A stretch of 26,306 nucleotides of DNA from JAIVGZ01 sp964552205 (lineage in GTDB: Bacteria > Pseudomonadota > Gammaproteobacteria > Natronospirales > JAIVGZ01), in the NCBI GenBank assembly GCA_964552205.1, contig CAZKFT010000026.1:1-26306 (forward strand), written 5' to 3'. Under the pieces are notes generated by a model, which was not told the DNA's origin, did no database searches, and saw only the letters and a program-made list of their open reading frames with translations. This document shows positions 7,770-15,875 of the stretch, in pieces (the stretch's first letter is position 1; each line of letters opens with the position of its first letter). The position numbers and the translations under genes were made by a program.

Positions 7770-8351
7770 TTATCCTTTAAACTCGGACTTTTTGTTACAA
7801 TCCTTGCATAGAAAAGGATATGTTTGCCCTTCATCTCCACGAGATTTTTGATAAGAGGCCAGGGGGATCAGGTTGGTCGAACGGCAATGACGGCAAGCGT
7901 GTCTTCGATCTTCAGATTTGGATTGAAAAATTGCTTTCAAGCGTTCTTGAATCTCATTGGTCTGTTCCTCCTCGTCTTTTCGTTGTTCCACAAAAGGGTT
8001 TAATTCATGTTGAACAATATCTCGAGGATCTAAAAGAACCAACTTGGACGGTCGAAGTTGCGTTAATTCAGGTTGGAAATATTGAATCAAGGCATTCATC
8101 CGCTCCTCATAACAATCCGAGTTACCGAAAAAGTGCGTATAAAACATGGCACTCTCGTAGCTCTGGGCCAGTTCTGCATCGAGATGCTTGGTGAAGTCTT
8201 CAATGTACTTTTTCCTGAGTTGATAGTAAGGGTTGGGCAGAAACGAGGTCCGAATGCCCTGCAAGTTTTTTTGCACAACCACTTGAATCGACAAGGGTTC
8301 GATTTTGTCGGTGGTTGTTCCTGTTTTTTGACGTTTGTGTAGTAGATCCAT
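7770..8351 (-). CDS. TFIIS-like transcription elongation factor
   Basis: This 193-residue protein has a C-terminal zinc ribbon: C153-x2-C156 (CRHC) and C182-x2-C185 (CKDC), separated by the usual 25 residues. Between them the acidic hairpin reads SRGDEGQTYPF, equivalent to TRSADEPMTTF of TFIIS. The Asp-Glu pair that reaches the RNA polymerase II active site and stimulates transcript cleavage is present, though shifted by one residue. Upstream is a helical region (about 36-145) that can correspond to the polymerase-binding central domain; no clear N-terminal LW domain is seen, as is common in viral TFIIS. Its likely role is rescue of backtracked viral RNA polymerase. It is transcribed divergently from the glycosyltransferase over a 45-bp spacer. 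Confidence 0.85.
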   Translation of the reverse strand: MDLLHKRQKTGTTTDKIEPLSIQVVVQKNLQGIRTSFLPNPYYQLRKKYIEDFTKHLDAELAQSYESAMFYTHFFGNSDCYEERMNALIQYFQPELTQLRPSKLVLLDPRDIVQHELNPFVEQRKDEEEQTNEIQERLKAIFQSKSEDRRHACRHCRSTNLIPLASYQKSRGDEGQTYPFLCKDCNKKSEFKG

Positions 8352-8396
8352 TTGTTGCTTTTCTTCTTGAATCTCATCTATTGTCTTGCGCGTGAG

Positions 8397-9527
8397 ATGA
8401 TCAAGATTCTCGTATTCGTCTTGTTGGTTTCCTTGATTGTTTTGATTGTGACGATCATCACTATAACTACACGAACGCCTGCTCCTCCTGATTATTTTTC
8501 ATCATTTCTCCAACCTGAAAAGGAATGGAGTTTGCTCGATAAGAGGTTTCAAAAGCGAACAGAAATTATTCAACCCACCATTTTTGTGGCCATCGCTTCC
8601 TACCGCGACCCTATGTTGGTTCCCACTCTCACCGAGATGTTTGATTTTGCTCACCAACCACACCGCGTTTTTGTGGGTGTCGTTGAACAAAATGACCAAG
8701 GGGACGCAGAAGGATGTCATGTGGACTCTTTTCAATCGTCCTTTTATCAGCAAGTTCGAGTCATAAGGATTGACTATACAGAAGCCAAAGGACCGACACA
8801 TGCTCGATCATTGTGTGAGCAATTGTACCAAGATGAAGACTATTATTTGCTCTTGGATTCTCATATGAAATTTGAGCGAGGTTGGGATAGCGAGCTCATT
8901 GATATGCTGTTGCGGTGTCCTCGTCCTCATCGTACCATAATCACGTGCTATCCTGCTGGATGGGTCATGAACCCTTCAAAAAAAGAAAAGATTGATTACA
9001 CTGTTGCGAAAAGAAAAGGATTTCGATACCAATATTTGAAGAAACTCAATGAAAATGGAATAATTCAGTTTGCCTCGGTCTCGACACATCAAAAACCGCC
9101 TGATGTCCCTCCTCTCACTGCTTTTTATGCGGCTGGTTTTGCATTCTCGGTGGGAGAATTTGTCAAACAGATCCCCTATCCCGACAATACTCCATTTCTG
9201 TTTATTGGGGAAGAGATGTTGATGGGCATGCGAGCCTTCACTCACGGATGGGACTTGAGATTACCCCGTTTCTCGGTGGTTTATCATCACTATAAGCGAG
9301 ACTATCGAAAAACAGTCTACTATGACAAGGCCATTCAGAAAAAGTCGATTCAGCATGCGATTGGTGTAATGCAAGGCACTATTAACGATGAGAGGCACGA
9401 ATTAGGAACGGTTCGAAGCCGTGATGAATATTTCGAGTATGTTGGTATTTCTGGAGTGGGTCCGGGAGCCACTGTCACGAGATCATCAAAACCCTGGTCT
9501 GCTCCACCCAATTACAAGTCAATATAG
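8397..9527 (+). CDS. GT60-like N-acetylglucosaminyltransferase, type II membrane protein
   Basis: It has 376 residues from the ATG at 8397; a TTG at 8352 would overlap the divergent promoter. Residues 2-25 are one hydrophobic anchor (ILVFVLLVSLIVLIVTI), typical of a Golgi/ER type II enzyme. The catalytic domain begins IFVAIASYRDP (62-72), a hallmark of the GlcNAc-transferase family that includes Dictyostelium Skp1 hydroxyproline GlcNAc-transferase. It continues with KGPTHAR (131-137), the metal-binding DSH motif (154-156, in LLLDSHMKFERGWD), and a late FTHGWD...YHHYKRDYR segment. It probably transfers GlcNAc from UDP-GlcNAc to protein; the acceptor is unknown. Viral glycosylation of capsid or fibre proteins is one plausible use (inference). 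The TAG stop has no AATAAA nearby. Confidence 0.85.
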   Translation: MIKILVFVLLVSLIVLIVTIITITTRTPAPPDYFSSFLQPEKEWSLLDKRFQKRTEIIQPTIFVAIASYRDPMLVPTLTEMFDFAHQPHRVFVGVVEQNDQGDAEGCHVDSFQSSFYQQVRVIRIDYTEAKGPTHARSLCEQLYQDEDYYLLLDSHMKFERGWDSELIDMLLRCPRPHRTIITCYPAGWVMNPSKKEKIDYTVAKRKGFRYQYLKKLNENGIIQFASVSTHQKPPDVPPLTAFYAAGFAFSVGEFVKQIPYPDNTPFLFIGEEMLMGMRAFTHGWDLRLPRFSVVYHHYKRDYRKTVYYDKAIQKKSIQHAIGVMQGTINDERHELGTVRSRDEYFEYVGISGVGPGATVTRSSKPWSAPPNYKSI

Positions 9528-9573
9528 AGGATCTTTTCACAGCAACGCAATGATATTTCATTTCATGTAATAT

Positions 9574-9579
9574 TTTATT
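9574..9579 (-). terminator. Poly(A) signal overlapping the stop codon
   Basis: On the minus strand the coiled-coil gene ends GAT CAA TAA AATATT, with AATAAA containing the stop. Confidence 0.5.
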
Positions 9580-12157
9580 GATCTGTTTGGCTTCTTTCTG
9601 GAGATGGTGGTCGTTCACTACCACTGGGTGACGAGGGTCTTGATCTTGGTCCTCCTTTACCTGGGGGTAGTTGTGGTAGAGCTCTTCTTGGTGTGCCCTG
9701 AGGTGAAGATGGTGGTTCACCACCACTGGGTGACGAGGATCTTGACCTTCGTGGGGGTGGTTGGGGTGGAGCTCTTCTTGGTGTGCCCTGAGGTGAAGAT
9801 GGTTGTTGACTAGAAGCAGGTAACACAACCCCACGTTCCATTGCTCGATTTTGTTCCATGGACAATTTTTTATCAGGTAATAGAGTTAGGTAGTCAGCGA
9901 ATTGAATCTTCTTTAAAAATTTTTTAAGTGGTTCGAGTTTTGTGTTCTCCTTGAGATAATTCCAATCTTCTTCGACGATATCTTGTTCTTCTGCATCCTT
10001 CGCTTTACTTAGATCTTTACCGAGGACAATTTTAGTGATAATATAAAAATCATGTTCAATATTTTCTGGTCTTGCAATAAAATATGCCTCTTTCTTTTGG
10101 TTGACAAGATAATGGTTTAAGGGTAGTGGAGTTAGAGAGTCAAATGGATCAGTGTCGTAAAAATCATACGATTGTAGACTTGATGCTATCTTCCAGATTG
10201 ATTTTTTTGCTAGAGTCCAAGGTTTGATTTTTTTTTCATAATCTATTCTGCTCCCGTTTGGATGTTTAGGGTGCACGTCGTTATAAAATCGATCCCATAG
10301 AGACTCAGTAACCGGAACCAATAAGCGTTTTTCTTGCATATTTTTGTTGATCTCATTGAGGGTTCTTCGATCGTTGGAACTTTTGAATTGTTGAAATAAT
10401 TCGTAAAAGGGTTTATAGTCCTTTTGTTCTTTAATGCGAATCAATAAATCGGTCCGATTAGAGTCATATGTTTCATCTGGCGTATCCAATAGTGTTGGTT
10501 TCAGACCTTCTTTCTCTAAATCCTCTTGTCTTTTTTTCTTGATGTCGGGATCGTTCATCACTTCTTCATAATCCTTAAAAAATTGGGCAAAAAGCTTGTT
10601 TTCTCTAAGACTTTTTGTAAAGTTCTCATCATTTTGTACTGCCGTTAAACTTGTTGAATCAAATTTCCAAGTCACACCTTTTCCGCCTAGTCCTGCAATC
10701 ATTACGTTCCCTTGCGAGGCGGAGATGTTTCTAGGTTCGATGTTACGTCCCTCGCCAACGGTACTTGTCACACTGAGACTTTCAAGTTGCCGTTTGATTT
10801 TTAGTTTTTGATTGGGGTCAGTAATAGATTCGAGTTTTTGTTCAAGTTTGGCTTTTTTGATTTCGTTTTTTTGTGCCGTTATAAACTCTACTTCATCAGC
10901 ATTTCGTAAAGTTCGAATATCAAGGTCCCTTTGTATTATATTTTTTTCCTTGTCGATAATATTTTTTTTGTCGGTTTCTAATTTTTTGAGTTCTCTCAAG
11001 AGAGTACGTTTCTGCTTTTTTTGTTCTTCCGCAAGAGAATCGTTATTGTTCAAAAGTGCTTGATTGATTTCCTTGTTTTTGTTTTGGATCTCGCTGTTTA
11101 GTGCTTTTTCTTTATCCTTGATTTCTTCTTCTTGCTCTTTTTTCTCTTTTTTAATCCGGTCTATTTCACTTTTTGATAAGACATTTGGAGGATCGACTAA
11201 ATAAGCATAATAAATTCTTGCCGAGTTTTTAGTGCTTTTCTTGAAGATTTCTAATTCAACCAGACCTTTTTTTTCTTCAGGATCTTCTGGTATTTGTGAT
11301 TTTTTGAAAATCCATTGTTTAGTTTTTTCGTTCCACAATGGAGCGATGGAATCTGTTGTATCTTGCTCTAATTTTCCAAATTCTTTCTTTTCTTCTTCTG
11401 TCAAGTTTTCAAGTTGTCGTGAGTTACTAGGTCGACCAGCCAGTGCTTTAAGTTGAGCTTGTTTATATTTTATTTCTGCATATTCTTTTGCTGCACTCAA
11501 ACTGTGAGAGAGTGATTTCATTGTTTGAAACAGTTTTTGCATAGCTTGTAATTCAAATTCTGTTTTTAATTGCTTTTCCGTGTTTGTATCAATGGCGGCA
11601 TTCAAATCTGTTTTTTTCTGTTCGTCCGTTTCCAATTCCAATTGAGTTTCTTGTCGTTTTATTTCGTCTTTCATCTTTTGAATTGTTTTCGAACCAAGAC
11701 AAACCAATCTTTGTTCAATATCCTGCCCCTCGGTACATTCACCATCTATTTTCCATTTCTCCTCAAAATATTGGTATGCTTTCTGTTGGTCACTTTCAAG
11801 AGTGCTAATTTCTTCTTCAAGAAGTTTAATATCTTTCAAGAATGGAACTGGCCATAAATACCCATTCTTGATAACAAATTCAAACAGCGGTTGAAATACT
11901 GGCTGATTCGAGAACAGATCCTTCATAAAATTGATTTTTTTCGGATCCTCGTCATCAAAATTATCCAAGATGGGATAGATGTATTGTGAAAACCAATATG
12001 CTTTGATCCATGTCCATTCTTTTTGTTGTTTTTGAAAATCCAATTCAAAGCTATCCTCCAAAACAAATGTATCGTTGACTATCCATTTATCTTTGAGTTG
12101 ACGGAATAATTCTTGATCGTCGTTAATTTTTTCTTTGAAGATTAAATACAGATCCAT
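9575..12157 (-). CDS. Large coiled-coil protein with Pro/Ser/Arg-rich tail
   Basis: This is an 860-residue protein from the ATG at 12157. The N-terminal 110 residues look folded and aromatic-rich. Coiled-coil segments follow at about 120-180 and 330-460, rich in Lys, Glu and Gln. A probably globular region covers about 470-780. The last 75 residues are disordered and built from two copies of a PSSPQGTPRRA unit with poly-Pro and Arg-Ser/Ser-Pro stretches, which could be phosphorylated or bind SH3/WW-type partners. I recognise no enzyme domain. It is divergent from the polyproline/FG-repeat protein across only 39 bp, so the two are probably co-expressed; a joint virion or factory-scaffold role is inference. 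Confidence 0.85.
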   Translation of the reverse strand: MDLYLIFKEKINDDQELFRQLKDKWIVNDTFVLEDSFELDFQKQQKEWTWIKAYWFSQYIYPILDNFDDEDPKKINFMKDLFSNQPVFQPLFEFVIKNGYLWPVPFLKDIKLLEEEISTLESDQQKAYQYFEEKWKIDGECTEGQDIEQRLVCLGSKTIQKMKDEIKRQETQLELETDEQKKTDLNAAIDTNTEKQLKTEFELQAMQKLFQTMKSLSHSLSAAKEYAEIKYKQAQLKALAGRPSNSRQLENLTEEEKKEFGKLEQDTTDSIAPLWNEKTKQWIFKKSQIPEDPEEKKGLVELEIFKKSTKNSARIYYAYLVDPPNVLSKSEIDRIKKEKKEQEEEIKDKEKALNSEIQNKNKEINQALLNNNDSLAEEQKKQKRTLLRELKKLETDKKNIIDKEKNIIQRDLDIRTLRNADEVEFITAQKNEIKKAKLEQKLESITDPNQKLKIKRQLESLSVTSTVGEGRNIEPRNISASQGNVMIAGLGGKGVTWKFDSTSLTAVQNDENFTKSLRENKLFAQFFKDYEEVMNDPDIKKKRQEDLEKEGLKPTLLDTPDETYDSNRTDLLIRIKEQKDYKPFYELFQQFKSSNDRRTLNEINKNMQEKRLLVPVTESLWDRFYNDVHPKHPNGSRIDYEKKIKPWTLAKKSIWKIASSLQSYDFYDTDPFDSLTPLPLNHYLVNQKKEAYFIARPENIEHDFYIITKIVLGKDLSKAKDAEEQDIVEEDWNYLKENTKLEPLKKFLKKIQFADYLTLLPDKKLSMEQNRAMERGVVLPASSQQPSSPQGTPRRAPPQPPPRRSRSSSPSGGEPPSSPQGTPRRALPQLPPGKGGPRSRPSSPSGSERPPSPERSQTDQ
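9605..9803 (-). repeat. Direct repeats encoding the Pro-rich tail
   Basis: A 35-bp segment at 9679-9713 recurs identically at 9769-9803 (90-bp spacing). A 16-bp segment at 9621-9636 recurs at 9723-9738. They encode the duplicated SSPQGTPRRA and SSPSG stretches. DNA-level identity indicates recent unit duplication. Confidence 0.75.
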
Positions 12158-12196
12158 ATTTTTAAGTTGAATCTAATTAGAAATTTGAAAAAAAAA

Positions 12197-13780
12197 ATGT
12201 CATCACCACCACCACCACCTCCTCCTCCTCCACCTCCACCTCCTCCTCTATTTTCTCCTCCTCCCCCTCCTCCGCCTCCTGGAGGATCTCCTCCACCTCC
12301 ACCTCCTGGAGGAGCCCCTCCTTCTTCCCCTCAAGCTGCTTCTGGATTGTTTGAACAGATAAGAAACAGGCAAAGAACCGAAAAAACAAAAACAAAAGTA
12401 GAGGGGTGTACACCACTTCACGAAGGGGATAGAGAAATTTTTGAAAAGGAATTTTTCAAAGACAATGACCCTGTTAATGGTGAACCATTATATGATTATA
12501 TGGACCCCAAATTAGACCCTCTCTTGGTAAAAGAACAATATCGTGCAAGTTTCTTTCAAATGAGAAGAACTTTTGGTCCTTTTAACCCGTACCAACTTGT
12601 ATTTTTAAACTTTGAACAAGTTGAACAACTGCAAGCGGAAGTTCTTGAGGAGCTTAGAAAATCTACAAAGCAAGGAATTGACCAAACGGAAAAAGAAAAA
12701 CATAAACAAAAGGCAAAAGAAATACAATGTCGATTGAAAGATCATACAGATAGAAAAAAGAATATATATGTCTATAATGCCGAGTTAAAAGATTACCAAT
12801 TAAAAGACGCAACGCATAATATCGAGATACAGATAAGAAGTAATTGCTATCTGGATGTTTATCCGGAAGGCAAAGATCCATTTACATTATCAGATTTGCA
12901 AATTTATCGTGACCATGCGGAATGTGTTGCTTCCAAAACAATCTTACCTTGGTTTCAAACAATTCTTACGCCATTTGTTACCAGTAAACTGGTTGATCAA
13001 ACGTATATCAAAGATTTTTTTAGTATATTCCTGAAAAAATCATTGACAGAACAGAAAAAATTAAAGGAAAAAGGCCAAGAACTTGAAGAAAAATACAAAA
13101 AATTATACAAGACCTATACAAAAGAAATTCTACCCAAACAAATCCCTGCAAACAAGCCCAATGTTGAATTTTTGGATGATTTCATGAACTTTGAACAGAT
13201 TACTATGAAGAATTATTTTGAAGTTATGGGTAAAAAAGGGAAGGATTTGGGCGACGATTTTAGAAAAAAATTTAATCGGCTCATTAAAATCACAAAATCG
13301 AATGAGAATTACTTTGATGTGGAAGAGATAACTACAATTGGTATCGATACAGGCAAAGTTTCTCAAAAAATGAAAGAATGGTTTGATGAAATTATGAACC
13401 CCACACCTTTGGACGAAAAAATGAAACGCATCGAAGAAGATCTTAAAGAAGCTCTTTCATATGCAACCCCCGAAGAAAAGACTTCTTCTCAATTTCAAAA
13501 TATAGTCCAAGCTTTTGAGCCTTCCTCTTCCACTTCCAGCGGCGGAACTGGCTTGGGTTTTGGATCAGGCTCTGGCAGTGGCGGTTTTGGATTTGGCTCT
13601 GGCAGTGGTGGTTTTGGATCTGGCTCTGGCAGCGGTGGTTTTGGATCTGGCTCGGGCAGTGGTGGTTTTGGATTTGGCTCTGGCAGCGGTGGCATTAATT
13701 CTCAAGTTCTCTTCATGTACGCCCAAAATCTTCGTCTACTTGATCAAACCACCACTCTGCTGTCTCAAATTATCCAATAA
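12197..13780 (+). CDS. Polyproline / FG-GS repeat low-complexity protein
   Basis: It has 527 residues from the ATG at 12197, preceded by a run of A; an upstream TTG at 12167 is rejected. Residues 4-45 form a formin-FH1-like tract: 14 prolines, LFS, 8 prolines, GGS, 6 prolines, GGA. Such tracts bind profilin, SH3 or WW domains in cellular proteins. Residues about 55-450 are a charged, mostly helical region with no family I recognise. Residues 454-498 are five 9-residue repeats of the GFGSGSGSG / GFGFGSGSG type, resembling FG-nucleoporin-like disordered sequence. The last 30 residues form a hydrophobic helix (QVLFMYAQNLRLLDQTTTLL). No FH2 or WH2 domain is visible, so actin nucleation is not supported. 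TAA lies within AATAAA. Confidence 0.85.
   Translation: MSSPPPPPPPPPPPPPPLFSPPPPPPPPGGSPPPPPPGGAPPSSPQAASGLFEQIRNRQRTEKTKTKVEGCTPLHEGDREIFEKEFFKDNDPVNGEPLYDYMDPKLDPLLVKEQYRASFFQMRRTFGPFNPYQLVFLNFEQVEQLQAEVLEELRKSTKQGIDQTEKEKHKQKAKEIQCRLKDHTDRKKNIYVYNAELKDYQLKDATHNIEIQIRSNCYLDVYPEGKDPFTLSDLQIYRDHAECVASKTILPWFQTILTPFVTSKLVDQTYIKDFFSIFLKKSLTEQKKLKEKGQELEEKYKKLYKTYTKEILPKQIPANKPNVEFLDDFMNFEQITMKNYFEVMGKKGKDLGDDFRKKFNRLIKITKSNENYFDVEEITTIGIDTGKVSQKMKEWFDEIMNPTPLDEKMKRIEEDLKEALSYATPEEKTSSQFQNIVQAFEPSSSTSSGGTGLGFGSGSGSGGFGFGSGSGGFGSGSGSGGFGSGSGSGGFGFGSGSGGINSQVLFMYAQNLRLLDQTTTLLSQIIQ
13556..13690 (+). repeat. Five 27-bp tandem repeats (GFGSGSGSG)
   Basis: Five in-frame 27-bp units encode GFGSGSGSG, GFGFGSGSG, GFGSGSGSG, GFGSGSGSG and GFGFGSGSG. 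The high DNA identity and exact period mark it as a coding minisatellite that may vary in copy number. Confidence 0.85.
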
Positions 13781-13781
13781 A
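13776..13781 (+). terminator. Poly(A) signal overlapping the stop codon
   Basis: CCAATAAATT: AATAAA contains the TAA of the FG/polyproline protein. Confidence 0.5.
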
Positions 13782-13915
13782 TTCATAAAGAACATTTTCA
13801 GTGAATTTTAAAGTGAGGTTGAGAAATCATTGCAATTGCGGGGACGTCAATTTTATTTTGATTGGGCGGCCGCTGTGAAAAAGCATTTTCAAAAAATCAA
13901 CAAACTTTCCTCGAC

Positions 13916-14584
13916 ATGGAATCTTATCTTCACCTCTCCCCTTTTGGAATCACTCGTTCTCACCAACAATTGTACAACAAGTTTCTCACCAACATCCAAG
14001 AGTTCGAATCGATCGCACCTCAACTCAAAAACATCCCCGAATTGATTCAATACTTTACGCAACACGATAAAAGAATCACAATCGCTTGTCGTCACCCTGA
14101 ATTCCTCATTCGTGGTGAATTATCCCTCTATCATCACACCGTTCGCCTCATCTTGTACGTCGAACAAAAGAATGAAGTTGCCTATGGACCAACTCAATCG
14201 ATCGAATTCTCAACTTTTTCTGCTGTCTCCTTCCCCCTCGACAAGGATTCAAACCAACAAAAACTCCTCCAAATTGTCAACAAAACTCACCAACTTTTTC
14301 CTGCCCATCCCAACAAAAGCCCCGATTTTCAATCGTGGATCGAACTGTGCGATCAGATTATTTTATTACCCTGCGTCGACGTCAATCTCACAACAATTCT
14401 CACTCACATTGACACTTCCCTTGTCCAAGCAGCCCCAGCCATTGACCAATCCTTTCTCGATTCCCTCCAACACTTCTCCTTGTCGCAGCTCGAACAACAA
14501 AAAAGGCGAAAGCAAAGCGATGATAATATTCGACTTTCCCAATTCTTCACAAAGAAATCCACCTTGTCTAATATCGCTTTATAA
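13916..14584 (+). CDS. Unknown protein ending in a PIP-box-like motif
   Basis: It has 222 residues from the ATG at 13916 (cgacATGG); a TTG at 13862 in the same frame is a less likely start. Residues 1-185 look like a mixed alpha/beta fold with no signature I recognise. The C-terminus carries KRRK (196-199, possible nuclear signal) followed by DDNIRLSQFFTKK. N204-I-R-L207-S-Q-F210-F211 matches the PCNA-interacting PIP-box spacing (Q-x-x-[LIM]-x-x-[FY]-[FY]) except that Asn replaces the first Gln. The trailing basic KK is also typical. This suggests docking on a sliding clamp during replication or repair, in keeping with the photolyase and ORC4-like neighbours. Its 3' end overlaps the convergent photolyase by 17 bp. 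Confidence 0.75.
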   Translation: MESYLHLSPFGITRSHQQLYNKFLTNIQEFESIAPQLKNIPELIQYFTQHDKRITIACRHPEFLIRGELSLYHHTVRLILYVEQKNEVAYGPTQSIEFSTFSAVSFPLDKDSNQQKLLQIVNKTHQLFPAHPNKSPDFQSWIELCDQIILLPCVDVNLTTILTHIDTSLVQAAPAIDQSFLDSLQHFSLSQLEQQKRRKQSDDNIRLSQFFTKKSTLSNIAL

Positions 14585-15845
14585 ACTCTTGTTTGTCTTG
14601 TTGATGTTGCTTCTCTTGTGTTGAGATCTTGAAATCTTGCGTATATTTCGGATAGGGACCCACTTTCGCAATATTCATATGGTTAAGGGCGTTGATCGTC
14701 CAATCATAGTCTGTGAGCTGCTGAGCAAAGAACTCCTCCGCATATTTCCACCACAAATTCGAGTCTCGGCTCACATACGAAGTCGTCATCATCCGCAGCC
14801 GATTCAACATATAACCTGTCTTGATCAACTGTCGAATTCCAGCATTGATCAATTCATATTCGGTTTTGCCTTTTCTCCATTTCTCCAGCACACCCTGATT
14901 CTTCTTGAGAATCGCTGTCTCCTTCTCTGTAGGTTTGCGTCGGTACCAGTTCTTGAAATCTTGAACCAAACAAAACCCTGGGTCGGTCGTCTTGCCTCCA
15001 TGCCGCTGCCGATTGGGCGTTTCGTAGACTCGCTCTGGATAATGATAGGCCAATGCATAGAAAAAGTCTCGGAATAGTAACTCGCGTCGAAAGGCACTGC
15101 GGTCACTTGAATTCACACTTGCTCCCAAATGATAGATGTGACGTGGAGAAACCATGCCAAATTTGAGAAAGGCACTCAGATGCGTCACTGCTGGTTTGTT
15201 CAATAATTTGCGGCGTACTTCATCTCCATAGCCTTTTATATGTTGTTCGGCAGTGCTCAACACTCGTTTCAAGTCTCGGGGTCGTACTTCCATTTCTATG
15301 TGACTCGGTCGAAAACGACCTAGTGTGGAAATGGAACCTGAGAGCAAGGCAGTTGCTTTTTTCCAATCAACTCGCTTCTTTTCGGGTTTGGGGAAATCCG
15401 GATAGGCTTGAATAAAAGGCCCAAGCTTGTTGCGTTTGGGCAACTTTTCAAAGGATGTTGTCTGGATCGTATCTGCGACTTCTTGTACTTTGACATATTT
15501 TTTCAGTGTTGCTACACGCTGTCGAGCAAAGGGCGTGACGTCTTGAGAAATGAATAACAGATCAACTTTTCTGGACACGAGAAGCTTGCCCAAATCGTCA
15601 TCCGAGTCATTGGAATAGACCGAAATATTCATCTCAGCACGTAACAACTCGAGGGCTTCCGCCATAAACAAAACAGCACGCTGGCTATAATAGGGGTTTT
15701 TCGCTGGATCAATTTGGCGGGTGTCAAATCGAAAGATAGGATACAAGGGTTCTTTGCGGCGATTGGCCGCTTCATAAGCTCGGTAGAGGACACGATTGTC
15801 GTCTGTGCGAAAGTCTCTTGCGGTTAATAAATAACAAACAACCAT
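14568..15845 (-). CDS. DNA photolyase/cryptochrome family protein
   Basis: This is a 425-residue protein. The N-terminal Rossmann part begins YLLTARDFRTDDNRVLYRA, equivalent to the FRRDLRxxDNxAL opening of class I enzymes. The FAD-binding half contains THLSAFLKFGMVSPRHIY (221-238), FRRELLFRDFFYALAYHYP (252-270) and INAGIRQLIKTGYMLNRLRMM (333-353), all photolyase signatures. The expected reaction is light-driven repair of UV pyrimidine dimers. By eye, the conserved NNGGWQW stretch of bacterial class I enzymes is replaced by INALNHMN (384-391), so the tryptophan closest to the flavin (E. coli W382) appears to be His. The middle Trp position is kept (W365/W366). Photoreduction or substrate choice may therefore differ. 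It ends in TAG and lies 30 bp downstream of the ORC4-like gene on the same strand. Confidence 0.88.
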   Translation of the reverse strand: MVVCYLLTARDFRTDDNRVLYRAYEAANRRKEPLYPIFRFDTRQIDPAKNPYYSQRAVLFMAEALELLRAEMNISVYSNDSDDDLGKLLVSRKVDLLFISQDVTPFARQRVATLKKYVKVQEVADTIQTTSFEKLPKRNKLGPFIQAYPDFPKPEKKRVDWKKATALLSGSISTLGRFRPSHIEMEVRPRDLKRVLSTAEQHIKGYGDEVRRKLLNKPAVTHLSAFLKFGMVSPRHIYHLGASVNSSDRSAFRRELLFRDFFYALAYHYPERVYETPNRQRHGGKTTDPGFCLVQDFKNWYRRKPTEKETAILKKNQGVLEKWRKGKTEYELINAGIRQLIKTGYMLNRLRMMTTSYVSRDSNLWWKYAEEFFAQQLTDYDWTINALNHMNIAKVGPYPKYTQDFKISTQEKQHQQDKQEFIKRY

Positions 15846-15862
15846 TTCATTTTGTTTCTCTG

Positions 15863-15868
15863 TTTATT
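15863..15868 (-). terminator. Candidate poly(A) signal after the ORC4-like gene
   Basis: AATAAA on the minus strand lies seven bases after the TAA of the ORC4-like gene, within the 30-bp spacer before the photolyase ATG. The ORC4-like 3' end and the photolyase 5' leader must overlap. Confidence 0.45.
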
Positions 15869-15875
15869 AAAACTA

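Noticed and set aside
13495..13695. A minus-strand frame encoding repeated PLPEPDPKP units
   Set aside because: It is the reverse complement of the GFGSGSGSG-coding minisatellite, inside a clear plus-strand gene with AATAAA at its stop.
13866..13873. GCGGCCGC (a NotI site) as a possible cloning-vector junction
   Set aside because: Flanking sequence has no vector-like features and composition continues smoothly; the octamer can occur by chance.
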